Assembly: GCF_000299935.1 (NCBI RefSeq) | Contig: NZ_AMRL01000029.1 | Coordinates: forward strand, 1 to 42,979 | DNA: 42,979 bases | From: Oceanibaculum indicum P24 | GTDB lineage: Bacteria; Pseudomonadota; Alphaproteobacteria; Oceanibaculales; Oceanibaculaceae | Direction: 5' to 3' | Shown: one piece after another, positions 1 to 7,824 of the stretch | Numbering within the stretch: position 1 is the first letter of the stretch | Layout of the letters: every line of letters starts with the position of its first letter | The notes under the pieces: model-generated | Told to the model about the DNA's origin: nothing | Databases searched by the model: none | The model's input: only the letters and a program-made list of their open reading frames with translations | Made by a program: the position numbers and the translations under genes

Positions 1-458
1 CTTTTGTAGAGCCCAAAGCAGCGCGGCAGTAGCCCAACAGTCACCGCCGACCCCCAAGATCGCCGCGGCAGACTGAACCGCTCATCCCAAAACGCAGATT
101 TGGACAGATTTGAACAGAATCAAAACCCAAGAATCACTTTCTAAGAAATAATATCATTTTTGATCGACAGATCACAACCAGAGAAGCCTCGCTTAACTAT
201 AAAAAATCTGCATTTTTTACTGAAAATAATATCAAACAATATAAGAGATACTTTTTTGAACCTCATGGTATTTCTAAAAATTTTTACAGATACAATCATA
301 TACACAGGGGATAAACCATCATCCGCCTTTAGAACAGCGCCCTTAAAGTGGTACTTTCTTTTCAAATTAACTTTATTCCGAGCCGGAAAAGCTCTTGAGT
401 GGCATGGTCAAATCGCCTTCACGCCAAGGCGCATGCCCCAAGGAGTACACTAGGGCCT
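1..458. other. AT-rich stretch without a convincing gene
   Basis: No recognisable gene is seen here. Roughly 120-400 is strikingly AT-rich against a very GC-rich background. Short open frames exist on both strands (for example 160-453 on plus, beginning with TTG), but they have no ribosome site, no recognisable domain and a composition that follows the AT-rich DNA. Three 10-bp phased direct repeats lie at 93-122 and are listed separately. The stretch could be a long regulatory region for a gene to the left of the window or the scar of an acquired element. Confidence 0.5.
93..122 (+). promoter_or_regulatory. Three 10-bp phased direct repeats (NNCAGAWTTG-like)
   Basis: Three adjacent 10-mers read CGCAGATTTG, GACAGATTTG and AACAGAATCA. 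The core CAGATTTG is perfect in the first two and degenerate in the third. The exact 10-bp period puts all copies on one face of the helix, as for a regulator binding direct repeats. The same pattern occurs at 40547-40576 upstream of the giant surface protein gene. The regulator and the gene controlled here are unknown. Confidence 0.4.
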
Positions 459-929
459 TCACCTGTAGCGGGCCGCCGTGATGAATTCGGAGAAGGATTC
501 GCACCAGATCAGCACGGTGGTATAGGCGGCGGGATCGACACCCGGCGGCAGGTCCAGCACGAAACCGCTGAAGCTCTTCACATCGCCGATCAGCCGGGCA
601 CTGGCCTTGATCGGCAGGAACTCCTCCTCATGCTCGACGAAGCGGTCGAGCAGATAGAGCTTGTAATCCGGCCCTGGCGCCAGCTTTCCCTCATGCACGA
701 TGCGGGTCGGCGTGAGGCTCACCTTGCCTTCGCCCCAGTGCAGGAAGTCACTGCCGCGCAGATCGCGCGTGAAGTCCGCCGTGAAACTGGCGCCCTGCGC
801 CTGTTCGCTGAGCACACCGGCATCGGGCGATTTCGGCGCGGTGAGGATCGGCAGCATGTAAATCCCGAGCGCGAAGCCAACAGCCAGCGCGCCGCCATGC
901 GTGACGGCCAGCAGAATGAACCGGCGCAT
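459..929 (-). CDS. DM13 domain protein, membrane-anchored or exported
   Basis: A 156-residue protein. The N-terminus is basic and then hydrophobic (about residues 2-28), so it is an uncleaved anchor or signal sequence. The rest, about residues 45-150, resembles a DM13 domain. Visible features are an FLHWGEGKV segment, a GPDYKLYLLD strand, a late IWCESF motif with the conserved cysteine, and a C-terminal alanine-rich end. DM13 domains are proposed to take part in redox or electron-transfer reactions outside the cytoplasm; the exact role here is not known. The start at 929 is chosen because GGGAGGGG lies just upstream; a longer frame to 995 lacks such a site and would bury the signal sequence. 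Confidence 0.75.
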   Translation of the reverse strand: MRRFILLAVTHGGALAVGFALGIYMLPILTAPKSPDAGVLSEQAQGASFTADFTRDLRGSDFLHWGEGKVSLTPTRIVHEGKLAPGPDYKLYLLDRFVEHEEEFLPIKASARLIGDVKSFSGFVLDLPPGVDPAAYTTVLIWCESFSEFITAARYR

Positions 930-1020
930 ATCCCCTCCCTCATCATCCCCCGATAGGTGGCAGCGTGGCCGGAAACCGCCCTCACGTCCAATCAAGGCTG
1001 CGTGACGGTAAAGGGCCCGG

Positions 1021-1653
1021 TCAGCGCCGGGCCTCGGTCGCCATCCGCACCGCCATCGCCGCCAGCACGCTTCCCATCAGCCAGCGTTGCGCCACCATCC
1101 AGCCGGGCCGGGCGATCAGGAAGGCCGCGATAGACCCTGCGGCAATCGCGATCACGCTGTTCACGGCCACGCTGATGACGATCTGCGTGGCGCCCAGCGC
1201 CAGCGACTGGGTCAACACGCTGCCCTGCGCCGGGTCGATGAATTGCGGCAGCAGGGAGAGATACATCACCGCGATCTTCGGATTCAGCAAATTGGTGAGA
1301 AACCCCATGGCGAACAGCTTGCGCGGGCTGTCCTTCGGCAGGTCCTTCACCTGGAAGGGCGACCGGCCGCCCGGCCGCACCGCCTGCCAGGCCAGCCAGA
1401 GCAGATAGAGCGCGCCGGCGAAGCGCAGCGCGTCATAGGCATAGGGCACGGCCAGCACGATGGCGGTGATGCCGAAGGCGGCGCACAACATGTAGAAGAC
1501 GAAGCCGAGGGCGACGCCACCCAGTGAGATCAGCCCGGCAACCCGCCCCTGGCAGATCGAGCGCGAGATCAGATAGATCATGTTCGGTCCGGGCGTCAGG
1601 ACCATGCCAAGCGCGATCAGGGCGAAGGCGAGCAGGCTGGCGGTATCGGGCAT
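1021..1653 (-). CDS. LysE/RhtB family amino-acid exporter
   Basis: A 210-residue inner-membrane protein of the LysE family, which exports amino acids or related small metabolites. It shows the family N-terminal motif LTPGPNMIYLISRS, an internal helix-rich stretch, the FAMGFLTNLLNPKIAVMYL segment and about six predicted membrane helices. The length matches the usual 200-215 residues. The start at 1653 follows GGAGA at good spacing and gives the normal family N-terminus. The frame stays open to 1743 with another ATG at 1680, which would add an atypical polar leader. The substrate cannot be read from the sequence. The gene downstream (DM13) is on the same strand about 90 bp away. Confidence 0.88.
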   Translation of the reverse strand: MPDTASLLAFALIALGMVLTPGPNMIYLISRSICQGRVAGLISLGGVALGFVFYMLCAAFGITAIVLAVPYAYDALRFAGALYLLWLAWQAVRPGGRSPFQVKDLPKDSPRKLFAMGFLTNLLNPKIAVMYLSLLPQFIDPAQGSVLTQSLALGATQIVISVAVNSVIAIAAGSIAAFLIARPGWMVAQRWLMGSVLAAMAVRMATEARR

Positions 1654-1789
1654 GGGACTCTCCGTTGGCTGTAGAGACATGCCCAGACGCGCGGCCTTTA
1701 TCCCCGCGCTCCCCGATGGTGCTCCATCTTCAGCGTCAGTCACGCGGTTATGTTGATATTCACTTTAATGCCGCCGCTTCGCAAGCCGG

Positions 1790-2413
1790 TTAGCGCGGCG
1801 CCTGCCCGGTCACAGGCTCGGGCGGCCAGACCGGCGATTGCCGCGGCAGATCGGTCGATTTGTATATAGCCTCCTGCTTCAGCACGATGGCGCGGGCCAG
1901 CGGCGCACGGTCGGTCGGCAGCATCTCCTCGCTGCGTGCCAGCATCTCCACCCACAATTCCTGCAGCCGCTCCAGATCGGTTGGCCCGCCCTTCATGCGG
2001 CCGATCTCGACCTGGCTCTTTTCAATCCAGTCCAGGGTCTTGCCGCGGGCGGCGTTCGCCTCCTCCACCTTCGACCGGAAGGCGCGGATTTCCTTCATCG
2101 CATCACCAGCCGAGCCGCGGCAGGTCGCGGTCAGCGCCTCGATCTCGTCGAAATCGGACGATGTCAGCTCGGCCAGCGGCTTGCCGTAATAGGTGAAGAT
2201 CAGGCTGTTCACGGACAGCTGGCCGGACAGCCGCGCGATCCGGTCCACCGGTGCATTGCCCCCCGGCAGGCGGGCGCATTGCGCATTGGCGCCTGCATCC
2301 TGCTGGTCGCCATTCTTCTTCTGCCCCTGCGCCTCGGTCGGCTGCGCGAGGCCCAGACCGGCACTGATCAGCACGATGCTGAGCAGGCGCATGGCGGCCA
2401 TACCGATTGTCAT
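1790..2413 (-). CDS. Secreted protein of unknown function
   Basis: A 207-residue protein whose family I do not recognise. Residues 1-29 form a signal peptide (hydrophobic run around MRLLSIVLISAGLGLA, then polar), so it is probably periplasmic. The mature part has two cysteines (QCARLPGG and TATCRGSA), which could pair. It also has a long charged, probably helical middle (KEIRAFRSKVEEANAARG) and a proline-rich C-terminus. The start at 2413 follows CGGAGA about nine bases upstream. It is divergent from the class IV aminotransferase gene; the 129 bp between them should hold both promoters, but I cannot pick out boxes. Confidence 0.7.
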   Translation of the reverse strand: MTIGMAAMRLLSIVLISAGLGLAQPTEAQGQKKNGDQQDAGANAQCARLPGGNAPVDRIARLSGQLSVNSLIFTYYGKPLAELTSSDFDEIEALTATCRGSAGDAMKEIRAFRSKVEEANAARGKTLDWIEKSQVEIGRMKGGPTDLERLQELWVEMLARSEEMLPTDRAPLARAIVLKQEAIYKSTDLPRQSPVWPPEPVTGQAPR

Positions 2414-2542
2414 GGCGACATTCTCCGACTTTGCATTGCGCGGCCCCGCCGCTTCCTCTTCAATATTCCTAACATTTTCAGGAGATCGCCGTCAGCCATC
2501 CGGCGCGGCGGCCCGGCAAAGACAAGAATGGGGAGGTCCAGC

Positions 2543-3478
2543 ATGAGTTCTCTCGCCAATGAGCGCGTCGCCTATTTCAACGGCCAGATCGTCCCGGAAA
2601 GCCAGGTGCTGATCCCGTTCCGCGACCGGGGCTTCAAATATGGCGACGCCGTATTCGACATGACGCGCACCTTCGGCCACCGCATCTTCAAGCTGAAGGA
2701 GCATGTGGACCGGCTTTACAAATCGCTCGCCTATCTGAAGATCGATCCGCAGATGTCATCTGCCGAGATGATGCGGATTTCCGAGGAGGTGCTGGAACGC
2801 AACCTGCACCTGATCGGCAAGGACGAGGATTACTGGGTCGGCCAGCGCATCTCGCGCGGCGTTGGGGAAAGCTTCTCCGGCACCCAGAACAGCGGCCCGA
2901 CCGTCATCGTCGAATGCCTGCCGCTGCCGCTGAAGAACCGCGCGCCACTGTACCGCGACGGCATTGACGTCATCGTGCCCTCGGTCCGCCGCACCCCGCC
3001 GGACGCGATGAGCCCGCGCGCCAAGACGCACAACTACATCAACCTGATCCTCGCCGATCTGGAGGCCCGCGCCCAGGACGCCGAGGCCTGGGCCGTGCTG
3101 CTGGACCAGGACGGAAATCTCTGCGAGGGGCTGGGCAGCAACGTCTTCGTTGTGACCGAGGGAAGGCTGCTCACACCGCGCAGCCGTTTCGTGCTGCCGG
3201 GCATCAGCCGGGGCCACACCATAGAGGCGGCGGAAGCGCTCGGCATCCCCTTCGCGGAAGCGGATATCGACCTGTACGACGCCTATACCGCCGACGAGAT
3301 GTTCCTGACCTCCACCTCCCTGTGCATCTGCCCGGTGCGCAGCATCAATGGCCGCACAATCGGCGACGGCCCAAGGGCAGGTAAAGTGCCCGGCCCGGTC
3401 ACCAAAAAGCTCATCGAAGGCTATGCGAAGTCGGTCGATTTCGACTTCATGGCCCAGTATCTCCGCCACCTCGCCTAA
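2543..3478 (+). CDS. Class IV (D-amino-acid/branched-chain type) aminotransferase
   Basis: A 311-residue PLP enzyme of the fold-type IV aminotransferases (IlvE, D-alanine transaminase, 4-amino-4-deoxychorismate lyase group). The N-terminal AYFNGQIVPESQV and the FRDRGFKYGDAVFDMTRTF segments are typical. The Schiff-base lysine is in RAKTHNYINLILADLEA. The cofactor glutamate and phosphate site are in CEGLGSNVFVV, and a TSTSL phosphate motif comes near the end. The start at 2543 is set by GGGAGG six bases upstream; the frame is open far upstream but that extension is not protein-like. The gene is 9 bp before a gamma-glutamyltransferase gene, so the two are probably co-transcribed. Substrate class (L-branched-chain, D-amino acid or amine) is undecided. 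Confidence 0.85.
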   Translation: MSSLANERVAYFNGQIVPESQVLIPFRDRGFKYGDAVFDMTRTFGHRIFKLKEHVDRLYKSLAYLKIDPQMSSAEMMRISEEVLERNLHLIGKDEDYWVGQRISRGVGESFSGTQNSGPTVIVECLPLPLKNRAPLYRDGIDVIVPSVRRTPPDAMSPRAKTHNYINLILADLEARAQDAEAWAVLLDQDGNLCEGLGSNVFVVTEGRLLTPRSRFVLPGISRGHTIEAAEALGIPFAEADIDLYDAYTADEMFLTSTSLCICPVRSINGRTIGDGPRAGKVPGPVTKKLIEGYAKSVDFDFMAQYLRHLA

Positions 3479-3487
3479 GGAAATTCC

Positions 3488-5050
3488 ATGCAGCCGCGTA
3501 TCGAAAACTGGCAGATCACCAAGCCCGTCATCCGCTCGAAGGGCGGCATCGTCGCCGCGCAAAGTGCGCGGGCGGCACGGCTGGGGGCCGAGGTGCTGGC
3601 CGATGGCGGCAATGCCGTCGATGCGGCGGTGACCACCGCCTTCGCCCTGTCGGTGTTCGAGCCCTGGATGAGCGGGCTGGGCGGCATCGGCTACATGCTG
3701 ATCTACAGCGCGAAGGAGAAGAAGGTCCACGCCATCGACTTCGCCGCCATCTCGCCGAAGAAGCTCGATACCGCCGCCTACCCGCTGGCCTCGGGCGGCA
3801 CAGATTCGGACTTCTTCAACTGGCCCGCCGTGAAGGAGGGGCGGAACCTGAAAGGCCCGCTTTCCATCGCCGTGCCGGGGGCGGTGGATGGCCTCGGCCT
3901 CGCGCATGAACGCTTCGGCTCGAAGCCCTGGGCAGATCTGCTGCAGCCCGCCATCGCGGCGGCAAAGGCCGGCCACCCGGTCGATTGGTGGACGACGTTG
4001 CGCGTTGCCGGCGAGGCGGTGACGATCCGCGAATTCCCGACAACGTCTGCCGTCTATATGCCGAACGGCCTGCCGCCGGCACAGGGCGAGGGCGCAGCCC
4101 CTCGCCTCGATATGGGGCATCTCGCCGACACCATGACGCGCCTTGCCGAGGCCGGGCGGCGCGATTTCTACGAGGGCGAGATCGCCCGCGCCATCGCCGC
4201 CGACATGAAGGAGATGGGCGGCTTTCTGGACCGCGATGATCTTGCCGCCTACAAGGCGCATTTCGCAACGCCGACGCAGCACAAGCGCGGTCAGGGCACC
4301 ATCCACCTGCTGCCGGGGCTGAATGCCGGGCCGACCTTCGCCGACACGCTGGCGCGGCTGCCCGCCGACCTCGGCAGGAATGCCAGCGATGCCGATTGTT
4401 TCGCGGCCTACGCCAAGGCACTGACCGCCGCCTACCAGCGCCGCATGGAATCGATGGGCCATGATGGCGACATGGCAGGCCAGGGCTGCACGACGCATTT
4501 CTCCGTGGTCGATGCCGAGGGCAACATGGTCAGCCTCACCAACACGCTGCTCTCCGTCTTCGGCTCCAAGGTCGTGCTGCCGAAGACCGGCGTGATGATG
4601 AACAACGGCATCAACTGGTTTGACCCGCGCCCCGGACGGGCGAATTCCATCGCTGCCGGCAAGCGCCCGCTCTGCAACATGTCGCCGGCCATGGTGACGA
4701 AGGATGGCGAGGGCTGGTTCGCGATCGGCGCCTCGGGCGGCCGGCGCATCTTCCCGGCGGTGTTCCAGCTCAGCCTGTTCCTGGCGGAGCGCGGCATGGA
4801 CCTTGAGACCGCAATGCACGCACCGCGCATCAATGTCGACGGCCCGGACCGCATCGAGGCCCATCCGGACCTTGACGCCGCGGTGCTGGACGCGCTGGAG
4901 AAGGTGGCGCCGGTGACGCTGACCGAGCCGACCATCTTACCGACCAGCTATGCCACGTCGCAGGTGGTGCTGCGCGAAGGCGGCGTGAATTACGGCGGCG
5001 CCCACCCGCATTCCCCGGCAGCAGCGGCGATCACCGTCCTGCCGGGCTGA
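3488..5050 (+). CDS. Gamma-glutamyltransferase family protein (Ntn hydrolase)
   Basis: A 520-residue member of the gamma-glutamyltranspeptidase family, which cleaves or transfers the gamma-glutamyl group of glutathione and related amides. The precursor normally self-cleaves before a threonine. Here GCTTHFSVVD puts the likely nucleophile at Thr335, followed by the small-subunit motifs VSLTNTLLSVFGSKV and NNGINWFDPRPG. N-terminal family motifs are GGNAVDAAVTTAFALSVFEPWMSGLGG. No signal peptide is visible, so it may be cytoplasmic, unlike the classical periplasmic enzyme; related families act as amidases or cephalosporin acylases. It follows the aminotransferase gene by 9 bp and is followed by a palindromic repeat element. 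Confidence 0.88.
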   Translation: MQPRIENWQITKPVIRSKGGIVAAQSARAARLGAEVLADGGNAVDAAVTTAFALSVFEPWMSGLGGIGYMLIYSAKEKKVHAIDFAAISPKKLDTAAYPLASGGTDSDFFNWPAVKEGRNLKGPLSIAVPGAVDGLGLAHERFGSKPWADLLQPAIAAAKAGHPVDWWTTLRVAGEAVTIREFPTTSAVYMPNGLPPAQGEGAAPRLDMGHLADTMTRLAEAGRRDFYEGEIARAIAADMKEMGGFLDRDDLAAYKAHFATPTQHKRGQGTIHLLPGLNAGPTFADTLARLPADLGRNASDADCFAAYAKALTAAYQRRMESMGHDGDMAGQGCTTHFSVVDAEGNMVSLTNTLLSVFGSKVVLPKTGVMMNNGINWFDPRPGRANSIAAGKRPLCNMSPAMVTKDGEGWFAIGASGGRRIFPAVFQLSLFLAERGMDLETAMHAPRINVDGPDRIEAHPDLDAAVLDALEKVAPVTLTEPTILPTSYATSQVVLREGGVNYGGAHPHSPAAAAITVLPG

Positions 5051-5075
5051 GGGGGCAGCAACTCTAGTTCTCGCA

Positions 5076-5177
5076 TGTCATTCCCGGCCTTGTGCCGGGA
5101 ATCCAGACATCAGCCCGCTCGACCAAAGCAAGGTACAAGCTGAAAAATGGACCCCCGCAACAAGTGCGGGGGTGACA
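5076..5177. repeat. 102-bp double-hairpin palindromic element with TGTCA/TGACA ends
   Basis: The element starts with TGTCA and ends with TGACA. Each end carries a perfect 9-bp hairpin: ATTCCCGGC/GCCGGGAAT with a 5-base loop (5080-5102) and ACCCCCGCA/TGCGGGGGT with a 5-base loop (5151-5173). The two loops, CTTGT and ACAAG, are reverse complements of each other, so the two ends are related inverted copies. It lies between the convergent gamma-glutamyltransferase and aminotransferase genes and may also act as a terminator. It resembles the dispersed intergenic palindromes common in alphaproteobacterial genomes. Only one copy is seen in this window. Confidence 0.7.
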
Positions 5178-5232
5178 CTTAAAAAATGCTGATTGATAGG
5201 GGCCAGAAAGTCCCCTTACGGCACTGGCAGCC

Positions 5233-6072
5233 TCACCCTTTATGGGCGAATTCCCAGTACAGCTTGCGGGCGAGCGTATAAACCGGCCCCGGCTGCAGGC
5301 TGCGGTCGCCCACGCCGGTGCAGGGCTGCACCTTGGCGTAATTGCCGGTAGAGAAAATCTCGTCGGCATTCATCAGGTCGTTCACCGTCACCTGGCATTC
5401 GACCACGCTGGTGCCCGCGTCGCGCAGCAGCTTGATGACACGCTGGCGGGTGATGCCGTTCAGAAAGCAGCCATTCGGCGCTGGCGTCATCACCGTGCCG
5501 TCCTTCACCATGAACAGGTTGGAGGTGGCGAATTCCGCGACATTGCCGATCTGGTCCAGGATCACTGCATTCTCAAAGCCGCTCTCGCGCGCCAGCCGCA
5601 TCGCCCGACCGCTGTTCGGATAGAGGCAGGACGCCTTGGCATCGGTCGGCGCCGTCTCCGGCGTCGGGCGGCGATAGGGCGAGATCATCGCGCGGAAATT
5701 GCCTGTAGGGTCCGGCATCGGCGATTCATAGACCGACAGCATGAAGCGTGTCGTCTCGGGATCGGGGTCGATCCAGCCACTTTCGGCGAAGAACATCGGA
5801 CGAATGTAGAGCTGCGTACCGCTGGGGAATTTCCGCACACCTTCCAGGCACAGCTCATGCACCTCGCCCGCCGTCAGCGGCGCGCGCAGGCCCAGCGCCT
5901 TGGCGGAACGGATCGAGCGCTCGCAATGCAGGTCGAGGTCGGGCGTGGTGCCCTCGAAGGCGCGCGCGCCATCGAAGATGATGCCGGACAGCCAGGTGGC
6001 GTGACTGAGCGGCCCCAGCACCGGCGGATTGCCGTCATGCCATTTGCCATCCACATAGCTGTAAGCCTGCAT
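5233..6072 (-). CDS. Branched-chain amino acid aminotransferase-type enzyme (class IV)
   Basis: A 279-residue fold-type IV PLP aminotransferase, closer to branched-chain aminotransferases than the neighbour at 2543. Visible signatures are SYVDGKWHDG at the start, LSGIIFDGARAFEGTTPDLDLH, the lysine in DAKASCLYPNSGRAM, the VAEFATSNLFMVKDG cofactor segment and the late DEIFSTGNYAKVQPC motif. It probably transfers amino groups between glutamate and a branched-chain or related oxo acid. The start at 6072 follows AGGAG eight bases upstream; the frame is open to 6306 but that part is not conserved-looking. The 232-bp leader shared with the divergent DUF952 gene contains a 6-bp inverted repeat GGGCAA/TTGCCC (6089-6112) just upstream of the ribosome site. 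Confidence 0.85.
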   Translation of the reverse strand: MQAYSYVDGKWHDGNPPVLGPLSHATWLSGIIFDGARAFEGTTPDLDLHCERSIRSAKALGLRAPLTAGEVHELCLEGVRKFPSGTQLYIRPMFFAESGWIDPDPETTRFMLSVYESPMPDPTGNFRAMISPYRRPTPETAPTDAKASCLYPNSGRAMRLARESGFENAVILDQIGNVAEFATSNLFMVKDGTVMTPAPNGCFLNGITRQRVIKLLRDAGTSVVECQVTVNDLMNADEIFSTGNYAKVQPCTGVGDRSLQPGPVYTLARKLYWEFAHKG

Positions 6073-6304
6073 CTTCTTAACTCCTGGTGGGCAAGCGAAA
6101 TGCCGGTTGCCCGCATCGCGGCGGGGTAAGCCCGGCATCCTTCTGATCGTTTCTGTGCGAACAGCATAGCCCGGCTTTATCGGCAAGGCCAAGACATGCC
6201 GGACCGGAATGGGTTGCGCATCAGCCTCGGCGCTCCTGCATGGCTTCGCACCGCATGACACCGCCGCTTGCCGGCCACTGCCGGTTTGACCTACTGTCCT
6301 GCGC

Positions 6305-6673
6305 ATGCGGACGAAAATGATTTACACCATGGCGCGTGCGGCCGATTGGCGCAGTGCCGAAGCGAGCGGACAGTATGATGGATCGGCCAACGACAAGGCC
6401 GATGGTTTCCTGCATTTCTCGACCGCCGAACAGCTCCCGGGCAGCGCCGCCAAGCACCGGCGTGGCGAAACGGATCTGATGCTTGTCGCCGTCGAGGCCG
6501 CGCGTCTGGGAGATGCGCTGAAATGGGAGCCGGCACGCGGCGGCCAGCTTTTCCCGCATCTCTATGGTTCCCTGCCGCTGGCGTTGGTGGACAGCGCCTC
6601 ACCCCTGCCGCTGGGGCCGGACGGGCTGCACATCTTCCCGCCGCTCGACCACAGCCCCACCGAAGAAAGCTGA
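6305..6673 (+). CDS. DUF952 domain-containing protein
   Basis: A 122-residue cytoplasmic protein matching DUF952: IYTMARAADWRSAEASGQYDG near the start, then DGFLHFSTAEQLPG, a LMLVAVEAARLGDALKWEP strand and the histidine-containing FPHLYGSLPL segment. Conserved FLHFST and PHLYG histidines suggest a binding or catalytic pocket resembling ADP-ribosyltransferase-like folds, but no activity is established. The stop is only 3 bp before the ATG of pyrD, so the two genes are probably one transcript; this DUF952-pyrD pairing fits a small housekeeping operon. An alternative start is the ATG at 6317. Confidence 0.85.
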   Translation: MRTKMIYTMARAADWRSAEASGQYDGSANDKADGFLHFSTAEQLPGSAAKHRRGETDLMLVAVEAARLGDALKWEPARGGQLFPHLYGSLPLALVDSASPLPLGPDGLHIFPPLDHSPTEES

Positions 6674-6676
6674 CGA

Positions 6677-7741
6677 ATGGACGCCGCCTCCCTGGCCATG
6701 CCGCTGCTGCGGCTCCTGCCGCCCGAAACCGCGCACAACACGACGATCTGCCTGCTGGCCAAGGGGCTGGCCCCGCGCAGCCGGGAGGCTGACGACCCGA
6801 TCCTGGCGACCCGTCTGTGGGGGCTCGATTTTCCGAACCCGGTAGGCCTTGCCGCCGGCTTCGACAAGGACGCCCAAGCCTACCACGCGATCCTCGGGCT
6901 GGGCTTCGGCCTGACGGAGATCGGCACCGTCACCCCGCGCCCGCAGCCCGGCAACCCGAAGCCGCGCCTGTTCCGCCTGACGGAAGACAATGCGGTGGTC
7001 AACCGCATGGGCTTCAACAATGACGGGATCGAGGCCGTGCTGCCGCGCCTGCGCGGCCCGCGCGCCGGCATCCTTGGCATCAATATCGGCAAGAACAAGG
7101 ACAGCACCGACGCGGTGGAGGATTATGTGACGGGGGCCACTGCCTTCGCCCCGCTGGCGGATTATCTGGTGGTCAATGTCTCATCCCCCAACACGCCGGG
7201 CCTGCGCGATTTGCAACGGCGCGAACCCTTCCTGGAGCTGGCCCGCGCGGTACGCGCCGCGCGCGACGCCGCCTGTGCCGCAGCCGGCAGGACACCGCCG
7301 CCGCTGCTGCTGAAGATCGCGCCGGACCTCGACGCGGCGCAGATCGAGGATGTCGCCGAGGTGGCGATGAGCGCCCCGGCGGACGGGCTGATCGTCTCCA
7401 ACACCACCATCGCCCGGCCGGACAGCCTGCGGTCGATCTACCGAGCGGAAGCCGGTGGCCTGAGCGGCGCCCCCCTGTTCGAGCCTTCGACCGAGGTGCT
7501 GCGCCGGATCGCCGGCCTGACCCAGGGCAAGCTGCCGCTGATCGGCGTCGGCGGCATTGCCAGTGGCGAGCAGGCCTATGCGAAGATCCGGGCCGGTGCA
7601 TCGCTGGTACAGCTTTATTCCGCGCTGGTTTATCATGGGCCGGGGCTTCTGGGGCGGATCAAGCGCGACCTGGCGGCGCGGCTGCGTGCCGATGGTTTTG
7701 CCAGCGTCGCGGAAGCGGTCGGGACCGGCCGGGACCGGTAG
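6677..7741 (+). CDS. pyrD: Dihydroorotate dehydrogenase (quinone), class 2
   Basis: A 354-residue flavoprotein that oxidises dihydroorotate to orotate in pyrimidine synthesis, passing electrons to quinone at the inner membrane. Class 2 features are the N-terminal helical extension (MPLLRLLPPETAHNTTI), then WGLDFPNPVGLAAGFDKD, GTVTPRPQPGNPKPRLFRL, NRMGFNNDG, the catalytic serine pair at 169-170 in NVSSPNTPGLRDLQ, LLKIAPDL, SNTTIARP, and the FMN phosphate site IGVGGIASGEQAYAKIRAGASLVQLYS. Length fits class 2 enzymes (about 340-360). The dihydroorotase gene that makes its substrate's precursor step is about 5.5 kb downstream on the other strand. Confidence 0.96.
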   Translation: MDAASLAMPLLRLLPPETAHNTTICLLAKGLAPRSREADDPILATRLWGLDFPNPVGLAAGFDKDAQAYHAILGLGFGLTEIGTVTPRPQPGNPKPRLFRLTEDNAVVNRMGFNNDGIEAVLPRLRGPRAGILGINIGKNKDSTDAVEDYVTGATAFAPLADYLVVNVSSPNTPGLRDLQRREPFLELARAVRAARDAACAAAGRTPPPLLLKIAPDLDAAQIEDVAEVAMSAPADGLIVSNTTIARPDSLRSIYRAEAGGLSGAPLFEPSTEVLRRIAGLTQGKLPLIGVGGIASGEQAYAKIRAGASLVQLYSALVYHGPGLLGRIKRDLAARLRADGFASVAEAVGTGRDR

Positions 7742-7749
7742 CTACGGCG

Positions 7750-7767
7750 AAGGGGGATCGGACAATC
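7750..7767 (+). promoter_or_regulatory. Ribosome site followed by a possible ATC start codon
   Basis: AAGGGGGA at 7750-7757 is the only strong Shine-Dalgarno sequence near the start of the EAL gene. Seven bases later comes ATC (7765-7767) in frame, followed by codons for a clean membrane helix. No ATG, GTG or TTG occurs in this frame between the pyrD 3' end and the TTG at 7825, which has no ribosome site. Initiation at ATC is inferred, not shown. Confidence 0.45.
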
Positions 7768-7824
7768 GTTCTGCAAACGCTGATTGCGCTCTGCATCGCC
7801 GCCGCTGCCGGCGCCGCTGCGCTG

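Noticed and set aside
1838-2542. N-terminal extension of the class IV aminotransferase frame
   Set aside because: The upstream codons overlap the secreted-protein gene on the other strand and encode no conserved sequence. A strong ribosome site sets the start at 2543.
2756-4864. A 702-residue open frame on the minus strand
   Set aside because: It lies antiparallel to the aminotransferase and gamma-glutamyltransferase genes, which have clear family motifs. Its translation is rich in Arg, His, Gly and Ala with no domain, as expected for a GC-rich shadow frame.
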